A stretch of DNA of 64,000 nucleotides from DTYU01 sp040756575 (lineage in GTDB: Bacteria > Bacillota > Desulfotomaculia > Desulfotomaculales > Ammonificaceae), in the NCBI GenBank assembly GCA_040756575.1, contig JBFLYP010000001.1, positions 124,001 to 188,000 of the forward strand, in the 5' to 3' direction. This document shows, piece by piece, positions 40,814 to 49,036 of this stretch (positions are counted from its first letter, which is position 1; every line of letters begins with the position of its first letter). The position numbers were made by a program, and so were the translations under genes. The notes under the pieces were generated by a model. The model ran no database searches. It saw nothing but the letters and a program-made list of their open reading frames with translations, and was not told the origin of the DNA.

Positions 40814-41739
40814 TCGAAAGGCGGATCGTGGAAGAAGAAGAGGCGGGTACCCGTATTGATCTTTATCTCGCCCGTGAGATTCCGGATATCAGCCGCTCGC
40901 GTTTTCAGCACTTCATCAACGAGGGCCAAGTCTTAGTGAACGCTCGTACCGTCCGTCCCAGCTACCGCCTTCGCCCCGGAGACGAAATAAGTGTGCACCT
41001 GCCGCCGGCGGAAATCCCGGCAATCGCGCCCGAGCCCATCCCCTTAGAGATTTTCTACGAGGACCAGGACTTGCTCGTGGTCAACAAACCGCGGGGGATG
41101 GTGGTACACCCCGGAGCGGGGCACTACCACGGGACGCTGGTCAACGCGCTTCTGTTCCACTGCCGTGATCTTTCCGGTATAAACGGTGTCCTGCGGCCTG
41201 GCATTGTCCACCGTCTCGACAAGGATACCTCGGGGCTGCTCGTGGTCGCCAAAAACGACGCGGCTCATCTCTCCTTGGCCGCTCAATTAAAGGAGCGGAA
41301 AGTGACCCGTGAATACGTGGCATTAGTTTACGGTACGGTGAAGGAGGATGCCGGAACGGTTAGTGCACCTATCGGCAGGCACCCGCGTGACCGAAAAAAA
41401 ATGGCGGTGAACCCTAAAGGCCGCGAAGCCGTAACGCATTTCACCGTGGCTGCCCGTTTTCGTAAGTACACGCTTTTACGGCTGCACTTAAACACCGGAC
41501 GCACACACCAGATCCGCGTTCACCTGGCTTACATCGGGCACCCGGTAGTCGGTGACTTGAAATACGGACCAGCACGGCCGCATTTAGGGCTGGAAGGCCA
41601 GTTTCTTCACGCGGGAACGCTGGGGTTCACGCATCCTAAATCCGGCAAACCACTCCGGTTTGAAGCGCCGCTCCCGCCCGAGTTAGGAACGGTGCTAATG
41701 AATCTGATAAAAGAAAAGGAAGCTGGAACGTCATCGTGA
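40804..41739 (+). CDS. rluD: RluA/RluD-family 23S rRNA pseudouridine synthase
   Basis: 311 residues. N-terminal S4 RNA-binding domain (GTRIDLYLAREIPDISRSRF, QHFINEGQVLVNARTVRPSY), then the catalytic domain: VVNKPRGMVVHPGAGHYHGT, GIVHRLDKDTSGLLVVAKND with the catalytic Asp, RTHQIRVHLAYIGHPVVGD and QFLHAGTLGFTHPKSGKPLR. Exact target uridines cannot be read from sequence. Translationally coupled to lspA. Its last nine bases overlap the convergent comA stop. Confidence 0.94.
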   Translation: MVLIERRIVEEEEAGTRIDLYLAREIPDISRSRFQHFINEGQVLVNARTVRPSYRLRPGDEISVHLPPAEIPAIAPEPIPLEIFYEDQDLLVVNKPRGMVVHPGAGHYHGTLVNALLFHCRDLSGINGVLRPGIVHRLDKDTSGLLVVAKNDAAHLSLAAQLKERKVTREYVALVYGTVKEDAGTVSAPIGRHPRDRKKMAVNPKGREAVTHFTVAARFRKYTLLRLHLNTGRTHQIRVHLAYIGHPVVGDLKYGPARPHLGLEGQFLHAGTLGFTHPKSGKPLRFEAPLPPELGTVLMNLIKEKEAGTSS

Positions 41740-42570
41740 GATAAACTCCTGAACCTCCTTACGCTCCCCCTGCTCTTCCTCGCCTCCTAAATTAACGTTT
41801 ATCGTGTCGCCTCTCAGACCTTGGCGCATGGCCTCGAGTGCAAGGACCTCACCCGGCGGTATATTCCCTAAGTTGACATCCGGACCGAAACGGTTGATAA
41901 ACTCTACCTGCTGTGACTTTCGCGGCGCCTCCCAAATAATAACCGCCGGGTCCTTTATCGCCGCAAGAAACGTGCTGCAGATACCCTCCTTGATGCGTCC
42001 TCTCGAATCGTAAAGCCCGGTCTGACGTCCGTTTTCCCGCCCCTCGATGATAACCCACCGGGCGCCGGCTTCAAGGTCGGCAGCAACCTGCCGAGCCATC
42101 TCGGCAGGGTTTAAACAAATACCGGGGGTCTTCTTGCCCACTTCCGTCAGGACCGTAAAGCCCATTTCTCGAGCCAAATGCACAGCGTAATCCCTTGTTT
42201 TCCTGTCAAAAGACACACTGCCGTCGGAGACCTCTACGGCGGTGAACCCGAGATCTAAAAACTGCCTCAGGCAGAGGGCAAGGCAGCCCCGCGCCATGGC
42301 AATCTCCAGAAACGTCCCGCCAGGGTATATGCCGACACCGTAAGAACGGACGAGTTCTACTTTCTTTGCAAGAAATGAGGGGCTATAGAGAGCGGCCGTC
42401 CCGAAGCCGAGTTTCAAGAAATCTATGTAGGAGCTTGCCACCTCCAGTAAGTCCTGTGTTTCAGCCAAACCCAACCCTTTGTCAAGCACCATCGTGACAC
42501 CGTGTTTCCTGGGACGGTGCAGACTCCGGTTCCTCGGAGGTATACCGATGATTTGATGCCATAACGCCAT
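41731..42570 (-). CDS. comA: Phosphosulfolactate synthase (ComA family)
   Basis: 279 residues. Adds sulfite to phosphoenolpyruvate to form phosphosulfolactate. TIM-barrel pattern of the family: MVLDKGLGLAETQDLLEVAS, DFLKLGFGTAALYSPSFLAK, GIYPGGTFLEIAMARG, FTAVEVSDGSVSFDRKTRDY, VLTEVGKKTPGICLNPAEMA, WVIIEGRENGRQTGLYDSRG and INRFGPDVNLGNIPPGEVLA. In methanogens it starts coenzyme M synthesis; in Bacillus (YitD) it makes spore sulfolactate, the more likely role in a spore former. No comB or comC lies nearby. ATG with AAGGAGC upstream. Confidence 0.92.
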   Translation of the reverse strand: MALWHQIIGIPPRNRSLHRPRKHGVTMVLDKGLGLAETQDLLEVASSYIDFLKLGFGTAALYSPSFLAKKVELVRSYGVGIYPGGTFLEIAMARGCLALCLRQFLDLGFTAVEVSDGSVSFDRKTRDYAVHLAREMGFTVLTEVGKKTPGICLNPAEMARQVAADLEAGARWVIIEGRENGRQTGLYDSRGRIKEGICSTFLAAIKDPAVIIWEAPRKSQQVEFINRFGPDVNLGNIPPGEVLALEAMRQGLRGDTINVNLGGEEEQGERKEVQEFISR

Positions 42571-42641
42571 TCTGCCAGCTCCTTTTGAGTTAATCAGTGG
42601 TTTTGCGTCCAGTATATGCAGTATACAAGACCTGGGTGTCG

Positions 42642-43871
42642 CTACTTCTTTCGGTTCATCTCCCCTCCGTCAACATGAAGCGGATTAGCCACCGTACTGC
42701 CATGTACGAATAAAAAGGTTACTAAGGCGGCAAGGCCTGTTAATCCCGCCGCAACGCCGAAGGTAAGGCAGGTGGAATAATCCAGTAACAGGGCAAAAAG
42801 CGGCGGCCCTACAGCTACCCCCAGAAATCGCACCCCGCCGTAAAATGCCGTGACAATTCCCCTGGCGTTCGGTCCGACGCTGGAAGTGACAAGTGTGTTT
42901 AAACAGGGAAGCGTGAGGCCGGTTCCGATGCCGGCCACACTTATGCCGGTAAAGAAAAGGAAGGTCCCGTGAAGAAATATCAATGAGACCAGCGCTCCCG
43001 TTAATAAAAGCAAACCTGCAGCCACAACCGCAGGCATAAGGTCAAGTTTCTTTTTTATAGCCGATCCTGTAGCATACGACGTAGCGCACATAAAGAAAAC
43101 AGGCACCGCAAGCCAGAAACCTTTTATGATACCTTCGATGCGGCGGGCTGTTTCAAGGTGTTCCGACAGGAAGAACAGCAACCCGAAAAGGATCAACAGG
43201 CCGGTCATTCCCGCAAAGAAAGCACCCCCCAGACACCCCCCTTTCTGCTTAAAGACGCTTTTTATAATCGAAAAATACTCCTCCAGATTGGGTGTCCGAC
43301 GCTGCGACGGAGGCTCAGATATGAGAAACAGAACCGCAAGAAAAACAGGCAAGACAAAGGCCGGAAAGACAAAGAATGGGTAAAACCATGCGAGAGTGCC
43401 TATAGCGGCCCCTAAAACCGGACTGATTATTTTTCCCGTTCCGTTTGCCGCCTCCAGCACGCCGAGGGCCCGGCTGCGCTGGCCGCCGCCGAAAAAATCG
43501 CCCACAAGGGTCATCGCTACCGGCGCGGTTCCCGCAGCGCCGATTCCCTGAACTACCCGGCTTGCCAATATGTACAGGTAGGCGTTCTCTTTGAACACAA
43601 GCCAGGCGATTCCGGCGGCGAGACCGCCAAGAGCGTAAAGGGCAAGAGCGGGCAGAAGGACAGCACGCCGTCCGAAGCGGTCCGCAAAGAGTCCGGAAAA
43701 CGGTATGGTAAGGCCTGCGGGCACGGAAAAAAGCGTTATGATTAAACCAGCCTGGAAGGAGGATACATTAAGGGCTTTACCGAGCGCCGGCAGTACCGGG
43801 ATCAACATAGAATTGCCCAAGACCATAATTAGCGGTACGCCGGCCAAGACCGCGAGCGTGAGTTTTTTCAT
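42642..43871 (-). CDS. MFS transporter, drug-efflux-like
   Basis: 409 residues with 12 predicted membrane segments. Segment 1 LAVLAGVPLIMVLGNSMLIP; loop 2-3 motif GLFADRFGRRAVLL (MFS motif A); segment 5 motif like VLEAANGTGKIISPVLGAAI (motif C of drug:H+ antiporters), pointing to efflux. The substrate cannot be told. Transcribed divergently from yqhV; no regulator adjacent. Confidence 0.85.
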   Translation of the reverse strand: MKKLTLAVLAGVPLIMVLGNSMLIPVLPALGKALNVSSFQAGLIITLFSVPAGLTIPFSGLFADRFGRRAVLLPALALYALGGLAAGIAWLVFKENAYLYILASRVVQGIGAAGTAPVAMTLVGDFFGGGQRSRALGVLEAANGTGKIISPVLGAAIGTLAWFYPFFVFPAFVLPVFLAVLFLISEPPSQRRTPNLEEYFSIIKSVFKQKGGCLGGAFFAGMTGLLILFGLLFFLSEHLETARRIEGIIKGFWLAVPVFFMCATSYATGSAIKKKLDLMPAVVAAGLLLLTGALVSLIFLHGTFLFFTGISVAGIGTGLTLPCLNTLVTSSVGPNARGIVTAFYGGVRFLGVAVGPPLFALLLDYSTCLTFGVAAGLTGLAALVTFLFVHGSTVANPLHVDGGEMNRKK

Positions 43872-43970
43872 TTAAAACTTATTCTTTCGCGCCCGGTCCA
43901 GCATATGCATTGAAACTGAGCCGTGTTTCTCCGATACTCCGGCTGAAAGACGCTGTTAGGGGGATGAATC

Positions 43971-44249
43971 TTGTTTACGGTTTATGATCCGGTGGTCTGG
44001 GGGATGGCCGGCATGCGGTTCCTTTCTTCGGGAATTGAGTTCACCGCAGCAGTTCTCATGATTTATTTCGGCAGGGCGGAAAGCGCACTTAAAATCAATG
44101 CGGTCCTAAGCATCATAGGTCCTACCGTCCTTCTTACCGTCATGCTGCTGGGACTGTTCGGCCTCGCCGGACGGCTTTCGTCTTTGGGCTTTGTCAGTAT
44201 CCTCGCGGGGGTAGCGCTGATATTCTTCGGTGTCAGCCGGCTTCGTTAG
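43971..44249 (+). CDS. yqhV: YqhV family small membrane protein (DUF2619)
   Basis: 92 residues with three membrane segments (MRFLSSGIEFTAAVLMIYFG, IIGPTVLLTVMLLGLFGLAG, GFVSILAGVALIFFGVSRLR). The pattern MAGMRFLSSGIEFTAA matches YqhV, a small protein of unknown function that in Bacillus lies beside the spoIIIA operon; no spoIIIA gene is present here. TTG start with AGGGGGATG upstream. Confidence 0.75.
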   Translation: MFTVYDPVVWGMAGMRFLSSGIEFTAAVLMIYFGRAESALKINAVLSIIGPTVLLTVMLLGLFGLAGRLSSLGFVSILAGVALIFFGVSRLR

Positions 44250-44259
44250 GGATCAAAAA

Positions 44260-45087
44260 TCAAGCCCCGGTTTGAAAGTTCTTTTTCTTTTCCTTACGTC
44301 CGGGGCGCTGCTTGATAAATCCTTCGGACAGAAGGCGTTCCCTCAGAACCGTTTCTATTTCCGATGAATGTTCGAGACGGGTAAGCCGTCCCTCCGAAGC
44401 CAACCTGATACTGCCCGTTTCCTGAGAAACAACCACAACCAGGGCATCGGTTTGCTCGCTCAGCCCCACCGCCGCACGATGCCGACTTCCCAGGTTGCTT
44501 GGCACCGCGTGCTGTGCCGCCAGCGGCAGGAAGCAGCCCGCGGCTGTTACCCGCTCTCCCCTGATAAGCACCGCACCGTCGTGCAGCGCTGTATGCGGCT
44601 CGAAAATCGTGAGTAATAGCTCACGGGAAACCACCGCGTCCAGCGCAACTCCTGTTTCTTCATATTCCCTCAGACCCGTCCGGCGTTCAAAAACAATAAG
44701 CGCCCCTGTACGCGTGCGGGAAAGGTCGATGACCGCCGCTGCAACCTCCCTCAACACCCTTCCGGCCTCATCGGCGGCAACCAGCCGCAAAAAGGGCGCG
44801 CCTTGCCCGAGTTTCTCCAGCATCCGCCTGATTTCGGGCTGAAATATTATAACCACGGCCACAAAAGCCATGGTCCAGACCTTTTCCAGTATCCAGTTTA
44901 AAAGGCTCAGTTCGAGCCGGAAACTTACAACCGTGAGTGCAGCCAGGACCAGTAACCCTTTGAGAAGCTGGATCGCCCGCGTCCCCCGAATAAGAGTGTA
45001 AACCCCATAAGCGATAAGGACTACGAGCGCGATGTCCACAATCTGCAGTATCAGCCGAGGAGAAAGTTTGTCCAAAACCGAACCCAT
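44260..45087 (-). CDS. cdaA: Diadenylate cyclase CdaA
   Basis: Membrane enzyme making c-di-AMP, a potassium and turgor signal. From ATG 45087 (GGGAGCGG upstream; ATG 45099 also possible) about 275 residues. Three N-terminal membrane segments (about 10-90), then the DAC domain: FQPEIRRMLEKLG, LHDGAVLIRG (DGA motif), AAGCFLPLA, LGSRHRAAVGLSEQTDALVV (RHR motif) and VSQETGSIRLASEGRL. Both catalytic motifs are intact. The usual partners cdaR/ybbR and glmM do not follow it here. Confidence 0.93.
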   Translation of the reverse strand: MGSVLDKLSPRLILQIVDIALVVLIAYGVYTLIRGTRAIQLLKGLLVLAALTVVSFRLELSLLNWILEKVWTMAFVAVVIIFQPEIRRMLEKLGQGAPFLRLVAADEAGRVLREVAAAVIDLSRTRTGALIVFERRTGLREYEETGVALDAVVSRELLLTIFEPHTALHDGAVLIRGERVTAAGCFLPLAAQHAVPSNLGSRHRAAVGLSEQTDALVVVVSQETGSIRLASEGRLTRLEHSSEIETVLRERLLSEGFIKQRPGRKEKKKNFQTGA

Positions 45088-45375
45088 GTCCGCTCCCATT
45101 TGGATTCAAACTGCCGTCATGCTCCTCTGTTAACTTCGCCCCCGCCTGGTCTTTTCCTTCAGGAAAAAAATGAAGGCACCAAGCGGCAACCTTTCCCGGG
45201 GTGTCAGTATATTGGTGATAAACCTGTTTTCCACCGGTTCCGTAACGCGGACATTGAGGCCGTTAAACTTCCTGGTTTCGAACTTCGCCCCTGCCTGGCT
45301 TCGGGGTTAACGGCGGAAATGATCTGCTCGGGTCTCTTACCCTATAGGTAACGCCCATGCCGGGCACACCAAACT
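45088..45375. other. Intergenic region between clpX and cdaA
   Basis: About 290 bases. A minus-strand frame reads KFETRKFNGLNVRVTEPVEN and FITNILTPRERLPLGAFIFF before stopping near 45128, which looks protein-like but has no start and an in-frame stop just upstream. It may be the end of a lost gene. No promoter for cdaA was identified with confidence. Confidence 0.3.
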
Positions 45376-45405
45376 TAAGGCCGCCCGTTTGCACGGGCGG
45401 CCTTA
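45376..45405 (-). terminator. Strong hairpin terminator of the clpX transcript
   Basis: 13-bp perfect stem TAAGGCCGCCCGT/ACGGGCGGCCTTA with a 4-base loop, 16 bases beyond the clpX stop. The minus-strand tail is TTAAGTTTG, only modestly U-rich, but the stem is very stable. Confidence 0.7.
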
Positions 45406-45420
45406 GTATACTGCGGCCGG

Positions 45421-46674
45421 CTAAACTACGCCTTCCTTCTTCTTTTTCCGATCGACGGTAACGATCAGCGGTTGTTCACGTTTTACCACCGTATCCCGTG
45501 AAATCACGCACTTCGTCACGTCGCCCCGCGAAGGAATCTCGTACATCACGTTGAGCATTATTTCCTCGAGAATCGCACGCAACCCGCGCGCACCCGTGTT
45601 GCGCCGGATGGCCTCCTGAGCAATGGCCTTCAGCGCTTCATGCTGAAACTCAAGGGTCACGCCGTCGATCTCAAACAGCTTCTCGTATTGGCGCACAAGG
45701 GCGTTCCGTGGCTCGGTGAGAATCCGGACCAGGTCGCCTTCCGTCAGCGGTTCCAAAGTCACAATGATCGGCAACCGGCCGACGAACTCCGGAATCAGCC
45801 CGTACTTCAACAGGTCCTGCGGCAGGATGTGCCGCAGTATTTCCCCGACGTTCTGATCCTTCTGGATAACCAGCTCCGCCCCAAAACCCATCGTTTTCTT
45901 GCCGATACGGTTCTGAATGATCTTGGTTATCCCTTCGAACGCCCCCCCGCAGATAAACAGGATATTAGTGGTATCGAGCTGGATGAACTCCTGGTGCGGG
46001 TGCTTGCGACCTCCCTGCGGCGGTACACTGGCCACGGTCCCTTCGAGTATCTTTAACAGCGCCTGCTGTACACCTTCCCCGGAAACATCGCGGGTAATGG
46101 AAGGATTTTCGGACTTCCGGGCGATCTTATCAATCTCGTCTATATAGACAATGCCCTTTTCGGCCTTCTCGATGTCGTAATCGGCCGCCTGTATAAGCTT
46201 CAGCAGGATGTTTTCCACATCTTCACCAACGTAACCCGCCTCTGTAAGCGAGGTGGCATCGGCAATCGCAAACGGGACGTTAAGCATCCGGGCCAGGGTT
46301 TGGGCCAACAGCGTCTTGCCGCAACCCGTAGGTCCGAGCATCACGATGTTGCTCTTCTGCAGTTCAACCTCCTCAATCTTACCCCCGAGGTTTACCCTTT
46401 TATAGTGGTTGTAAACCGCTACCGACAGAATCTTCTTGGCGTGCTCCTGCCCGATTACGTATTGATCGAGGAATTCCTTAATCTCTTTCGGTGCGGGCAC
46501 ATCGCGTAACTCCGCACCCAAGTCCTCGCTGAGTTCTTCCTCGATTATTTCGTTGCACAGCTCTATGCACTCGTCGCAAATGTAAACACCCGGGCCGGCC
46601 ACCAATTTCTTTACCTGATCCTGATGCTTGCCGCAGAACGAGCACTTCAGGTGTCCCTTATCGCTATTAAACAT
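45421..46674 (-). CDS. clpX: ATP-dependent protease ATPase subunit ClpX
   Basis: 417-residue unfoldase feeding ClpP. N-terminal zinc domain with four cysteines (CSFCGKHQDQ..YICDECIELC), then the AAA+ core: Walker A GPTGCGKTLLAQTLARML, the pore/adjacent region ADATSLTEAGYVGEDVENIL, Walker B GIVYIDEIDKIARK, and the ClpP-contacting IGF-type loop region RIGKKTMGFGAEL. Full length. Last of tig-clpP-clpX, 15 bases after the clpP stop, then a strong hairpin. Confidence 0.97.
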   Translation of the reverse strand: MFNSDKGHLKCSFCGKHQDQVKKLVAGPGVYICDECIELCNEIIEEELSEDLGAELRDVPAPKEIKEFLDQYVIGQEHAKKILSVAVYNHYKRVNLGGKIEEVELQKSNIVMLGPTGCGKTLLAQTLARMLNVPFAIADATSLTEAGYVGEDVENILLKLIQAADYDIEKAEKGIVYIDEIDKIARKSENPSITRDVSGEGVQQALLKILEGTVASVPPQGGRKHPHQEFIQLDTTNILFICGGAFEGITKIIQNRIGKKTMGFGAELVIQKDQNVGEILRHILPQDLLKYGLIPEFVGRLPIIVTLEPLTEGDLVRILTEPRNALVRQYEKLFEIDGVTLEFQHEALKAIAQEAIRRNTGARGLRAILEEIMLNVMYEIPSRGDVTKCVISRDTVVKREQPLIVTVDRKKKKEGVV

Positions 46675-46689
46675 AACTATACACCTCGC

Positions 46690-47289
46690 TTACTTTGCCA
46701 GCTTCTTACGCATTGTGATTACCTCGTCCAGAATGCCGTATTCCTTCGCCTGTTGTGCTGACATGAAGAAATCCCTTTCCGTGTCCCGGGCCACCTTATC
46801 AACCGGCTGCCCTGTGTGCTTGGATAAGAGTTCATTCAACACCTGTCTTGACCTGAGAATCTCCCTTGCGTGGATCTCCACCTCCGTTGCCTGCCCTTGA
46901 ACACCCCCTAACGGCTGATGGATCATTATCCTCGCGTAAGGGAGGGCAAACCGCTTCCCCTTTGCTCCGGCAGCCAGCAAAAACGCCCCCAGGCTTGCCG
47001 CCTGCCCTATGCAGATGGTGGAAACGTCGGGACGAATGTACTGCATCGTATCATAAATGGCCATTCCCGCCGTTACCACTCCACCCGGCGAATTAATGTA
47101 AAGATGGATATCTTTATCAGGGTCCTCCGCCTCAAGGAACAGCAGTTGCGCGATCACCAGGTTTGCTACGGTGTCATCAACCGGACCGCCGATAAAAATG
47201 ATCCTGTCCTTCAGCAAGCGCGAGTAAATATCGTAAGCCCGCTCACCGCGGTTTGTCTGTTCAACAACAATAGGTACCAGCGTCGACAA
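46690..47289 (-). CDS. clpP: ATP-dependent Clp protease proteolytic subunit
   Basis: Serine protease of the ClpXP complex. TTG 47289 has GGAG about 10 bases upstream and gives 199 residues beginning LSTLVPIVVEQT, as in homologues; the frame opens to 47325. Catalytic residues: Ser in GQAASLGAFLLAAG, His in MIHQPLGGVQGQA and the later Asp in TERDFFMSAQQAKEYG. IYINSPGG-type block (DIHLYINSPGGVVTAGMAIY) forms the substrate groove. Confidence 0.96.
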   Translation of the reverse strand: MSTLVPIVVEQTNRGERAYDIYSRLLKDRIIFIGGPVDDTVANLVIAQLLFLEAEDPDKDIHLYINSPGGVVTAGMAIYDTMQYIRPDVSTICIGQAASLGAFLLAAGAKGKRFALPYARIMIHQPLGGVQGQATEVEIHAREILRSRQVLNELLSKHTGQPVDKVARDTERDFFMSAQQAKEYGILDEVITMRKKLAK

Positions 47290-47349
47290 CTTAACTTCAC
47301 TCCTCTCCTTTATGATAAACCCCAAATCTCACTTTCAAAAGGGGTTTCC

Positions 47350-48780
47350 TTAAGATTTTCTCTTCCTTTTGTTCGCTGCGGTGGTTTCTAAATCCGCCTC
47401 CGGCATTGCGTTCTTTTTTCCGGCCGCAGCTTTAACTGGCGCTTCCGGTATTCCGCCTTTTTCCTGTAAGGGTTCGTCTGCCCGTGATTCCTCTTGAATT
47501 ATCGCATTCTCTACCAAAAACTGAATCGCTTTGTCACGCAATAACTTCTGTTCAATGATATTAATCCTGCCGCTTTCTTCCAGAGCCTTACGCAGCTCCT
47601 CCGGTTCCTGCCGGTAAAGTCCGGCTATCTTTTTGACCTCACCTTCTATCTCTTCCTCGCCGGCCGTAAGGCCCTCTGACTTGGCGATAGCATCGAGCAC
47701 CAGCCTTGTCTTAATATTACGTTCTGCGTCCCCCCGCATCCGTTCCCGCATTTCTTCGGGGGTTGCTTTTAAAGCCTCAAAAAGCTTATCCTCTGTAACC
47801 CCGCGTCCTTCAGCGGTAGCCTTCATTTCCTCCATCATCTCTTCGACTTGGCTGGCCACCATCGAAGCCGGAATTTCGACCTTTGCGTTTTCAACCGCTT
47901 TGTCTACCACTTCCTGGCGAACGGCAATGTCGGCCTCTGCCGCCGCTGCTTGTCTCAATTTATTCTCAACATCGGCTTTCAATTCCTCAAGAGTGTCAAA
48001 CTCGCTAACTTCTTTTGCAAAATCATCGTTTAGCGGCATCAACTCTTTGCGGCGTATCTCTCTGACCGTAATCTTTAGGACCGCTTCCTTCCCGGCTAAC
48101 TTCTCATCCGGGTGATCCGCTGGAAAAGTGATTGTCATTTCCTTGGTTTCCCCGGGGTGCATTCCGATAAGGCCTTCTTCAACCTCCGGAAGCAAGTAGC
48201 CGAACCCAACCTCTATCTCCCTGCCCTTCACCGTGCCGTCCGTAAAGGGTTTCCCCTCAACCGTTCCCTTGTAATCCACCTTTATAATGTCGCCACGGCA
48301 TACATTTCCGTCTTCCACCGTTGTAAGCCGGGCGTACCGGTTTCGTAAACGTTCAAGCTCGGCTTCAACGTCTTCGGAGCTAATCTCCCTGACCTGACGT
48401 TTGACCTCTATTCCCTTATACTGACCGAGCTCGACCTCCGGCTTTACTTCTACTTTTGCTTTAAATACCATCGGTTTGCCTTCCTCGGCCTGGACAACCT
48501 CTACCTCCGGCTGGGAAACCGGCTCAATACCGGTGTCTTTCACAGCCTCGGGATAAACTTCTCCCATAACCAGCGTCGCGGCTTCTCCGTAAAGCCTTTC
48601 TTTCCCCATGTACCGTTCAAGGATTACCCGCGGCACCCGCCCTTTCCGGAAACCCGGGACGACGAAATCCTTAACAAGCTTTCGGTAGGCGTGCTCAACC
48701 GCCTTGCTGAAGCGCTCCGCCTCCACTTCAACTTCCAAAAGAACGGTGCTGTTTTCCAAACGTTCTGCCGTAGCCCGCAT
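47350..48780 (-). CDS. tig: Trigger factor
   Basis: Ribosome-associated chaperone and prolyl isomerase. 476 residues: ribosome-binding N-terminal domain with VVPGFRKGRVPRVILERYMG (signature GFRxGxxP), PPIase domain (about 160-245, GDIIKVDYKGTVEGKPFTDG, IGMHPGETKEMTITFP), and a helical C-terminal domain. A basic, low-complexity tail of about 45 residues (rich in Ala, Lys, Glu) extends past the usual end near 430. First gene of tig-clpP-clpX. Confidence 0.95.
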   Translation of the reverse strand: MRATAERLENSTVLLEVEVEAERFSKAVEHAYRKLVKDFVVPGFRKGRVPRVILERYMGKERLYGEAATLVMGEVYPEAVKDTGIEPVSQPEVEVVQAEEGKPMVFKAKVEVKPEVELGQYKGIEVKRQVREISSEDVEAELERLRNRYARLTTVEDGNVCRGDIIKVDYKGTVEGKPFTDGTVKGREIEVGFGYLLPEVEEGLIGMHPGETKEMTITFPADHPDEKLAGKEAVLKITVREIRRKELMPLNDDFAKEVSEFDTLEELKADVENKLRQAAAAEADIAVRQEVVDKAVENAKVEIPASMVASQVEEMMEEMKATAEGRGVTEDKLFEALKATPEEMRERMRGDAERNIKTRLVLDAIAKSEGLTAGEEEIEGEVKKIAGLYRQEPEELRKALEESGRINIIEQKLLRDKAIQFLVENAIIQEESRADEPLQEKGGIPEAPVKAAAGKKNAMPEADLETTAANKRKRKS

Positions 48781-48888
48781 TCGCGTCCTCCTGTTTATTT
48801 TATTTCTTATTAAAGCAAATGACGTATTCGGCGCCTTTCAATAAACTCCTTTAAAATTTTTACCCGATACAGGTCAAAAAACCCAGCT

Positions 48889-48915
48889 AAAAAGAGAACC
48901 AGGGTTAAACCCTGG
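48889..48915 (-). terminator. Second terminator downstream of nfnB
   Basis: Minus strand: CCAGGGT, loop TTA, ACCCTGG, then TTCTCTTTTT. Placed between the nfnB stop and tig. Confidence 0.75.
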
Positions 48916-48983
48916 CGCCTCGCCGCTTACTATATATTATAGATAAGGCCGAATTAAAAAGCAACATTAATCCAAGAGTAACC

Positions 48984-49012
48984 AAAAAAATGGTCCATTC
49001 GGGAAAGACCAT
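48984..49012 (-). terminator. First terminator downstream of nfnB
   Basis: Minus strand: ATGGTC, loop of about 10 bases, GACCAT, then TTTTTT, 25 bases after the nfnB stop. With the hairpin at 48889-48915 it makes a tandem terminator that separates the acs/nfn genes from tig-clp. Confidence 0.75.
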
Positions 49013-49036
49013 CCCTCAAACCGGATGATTTTCGGC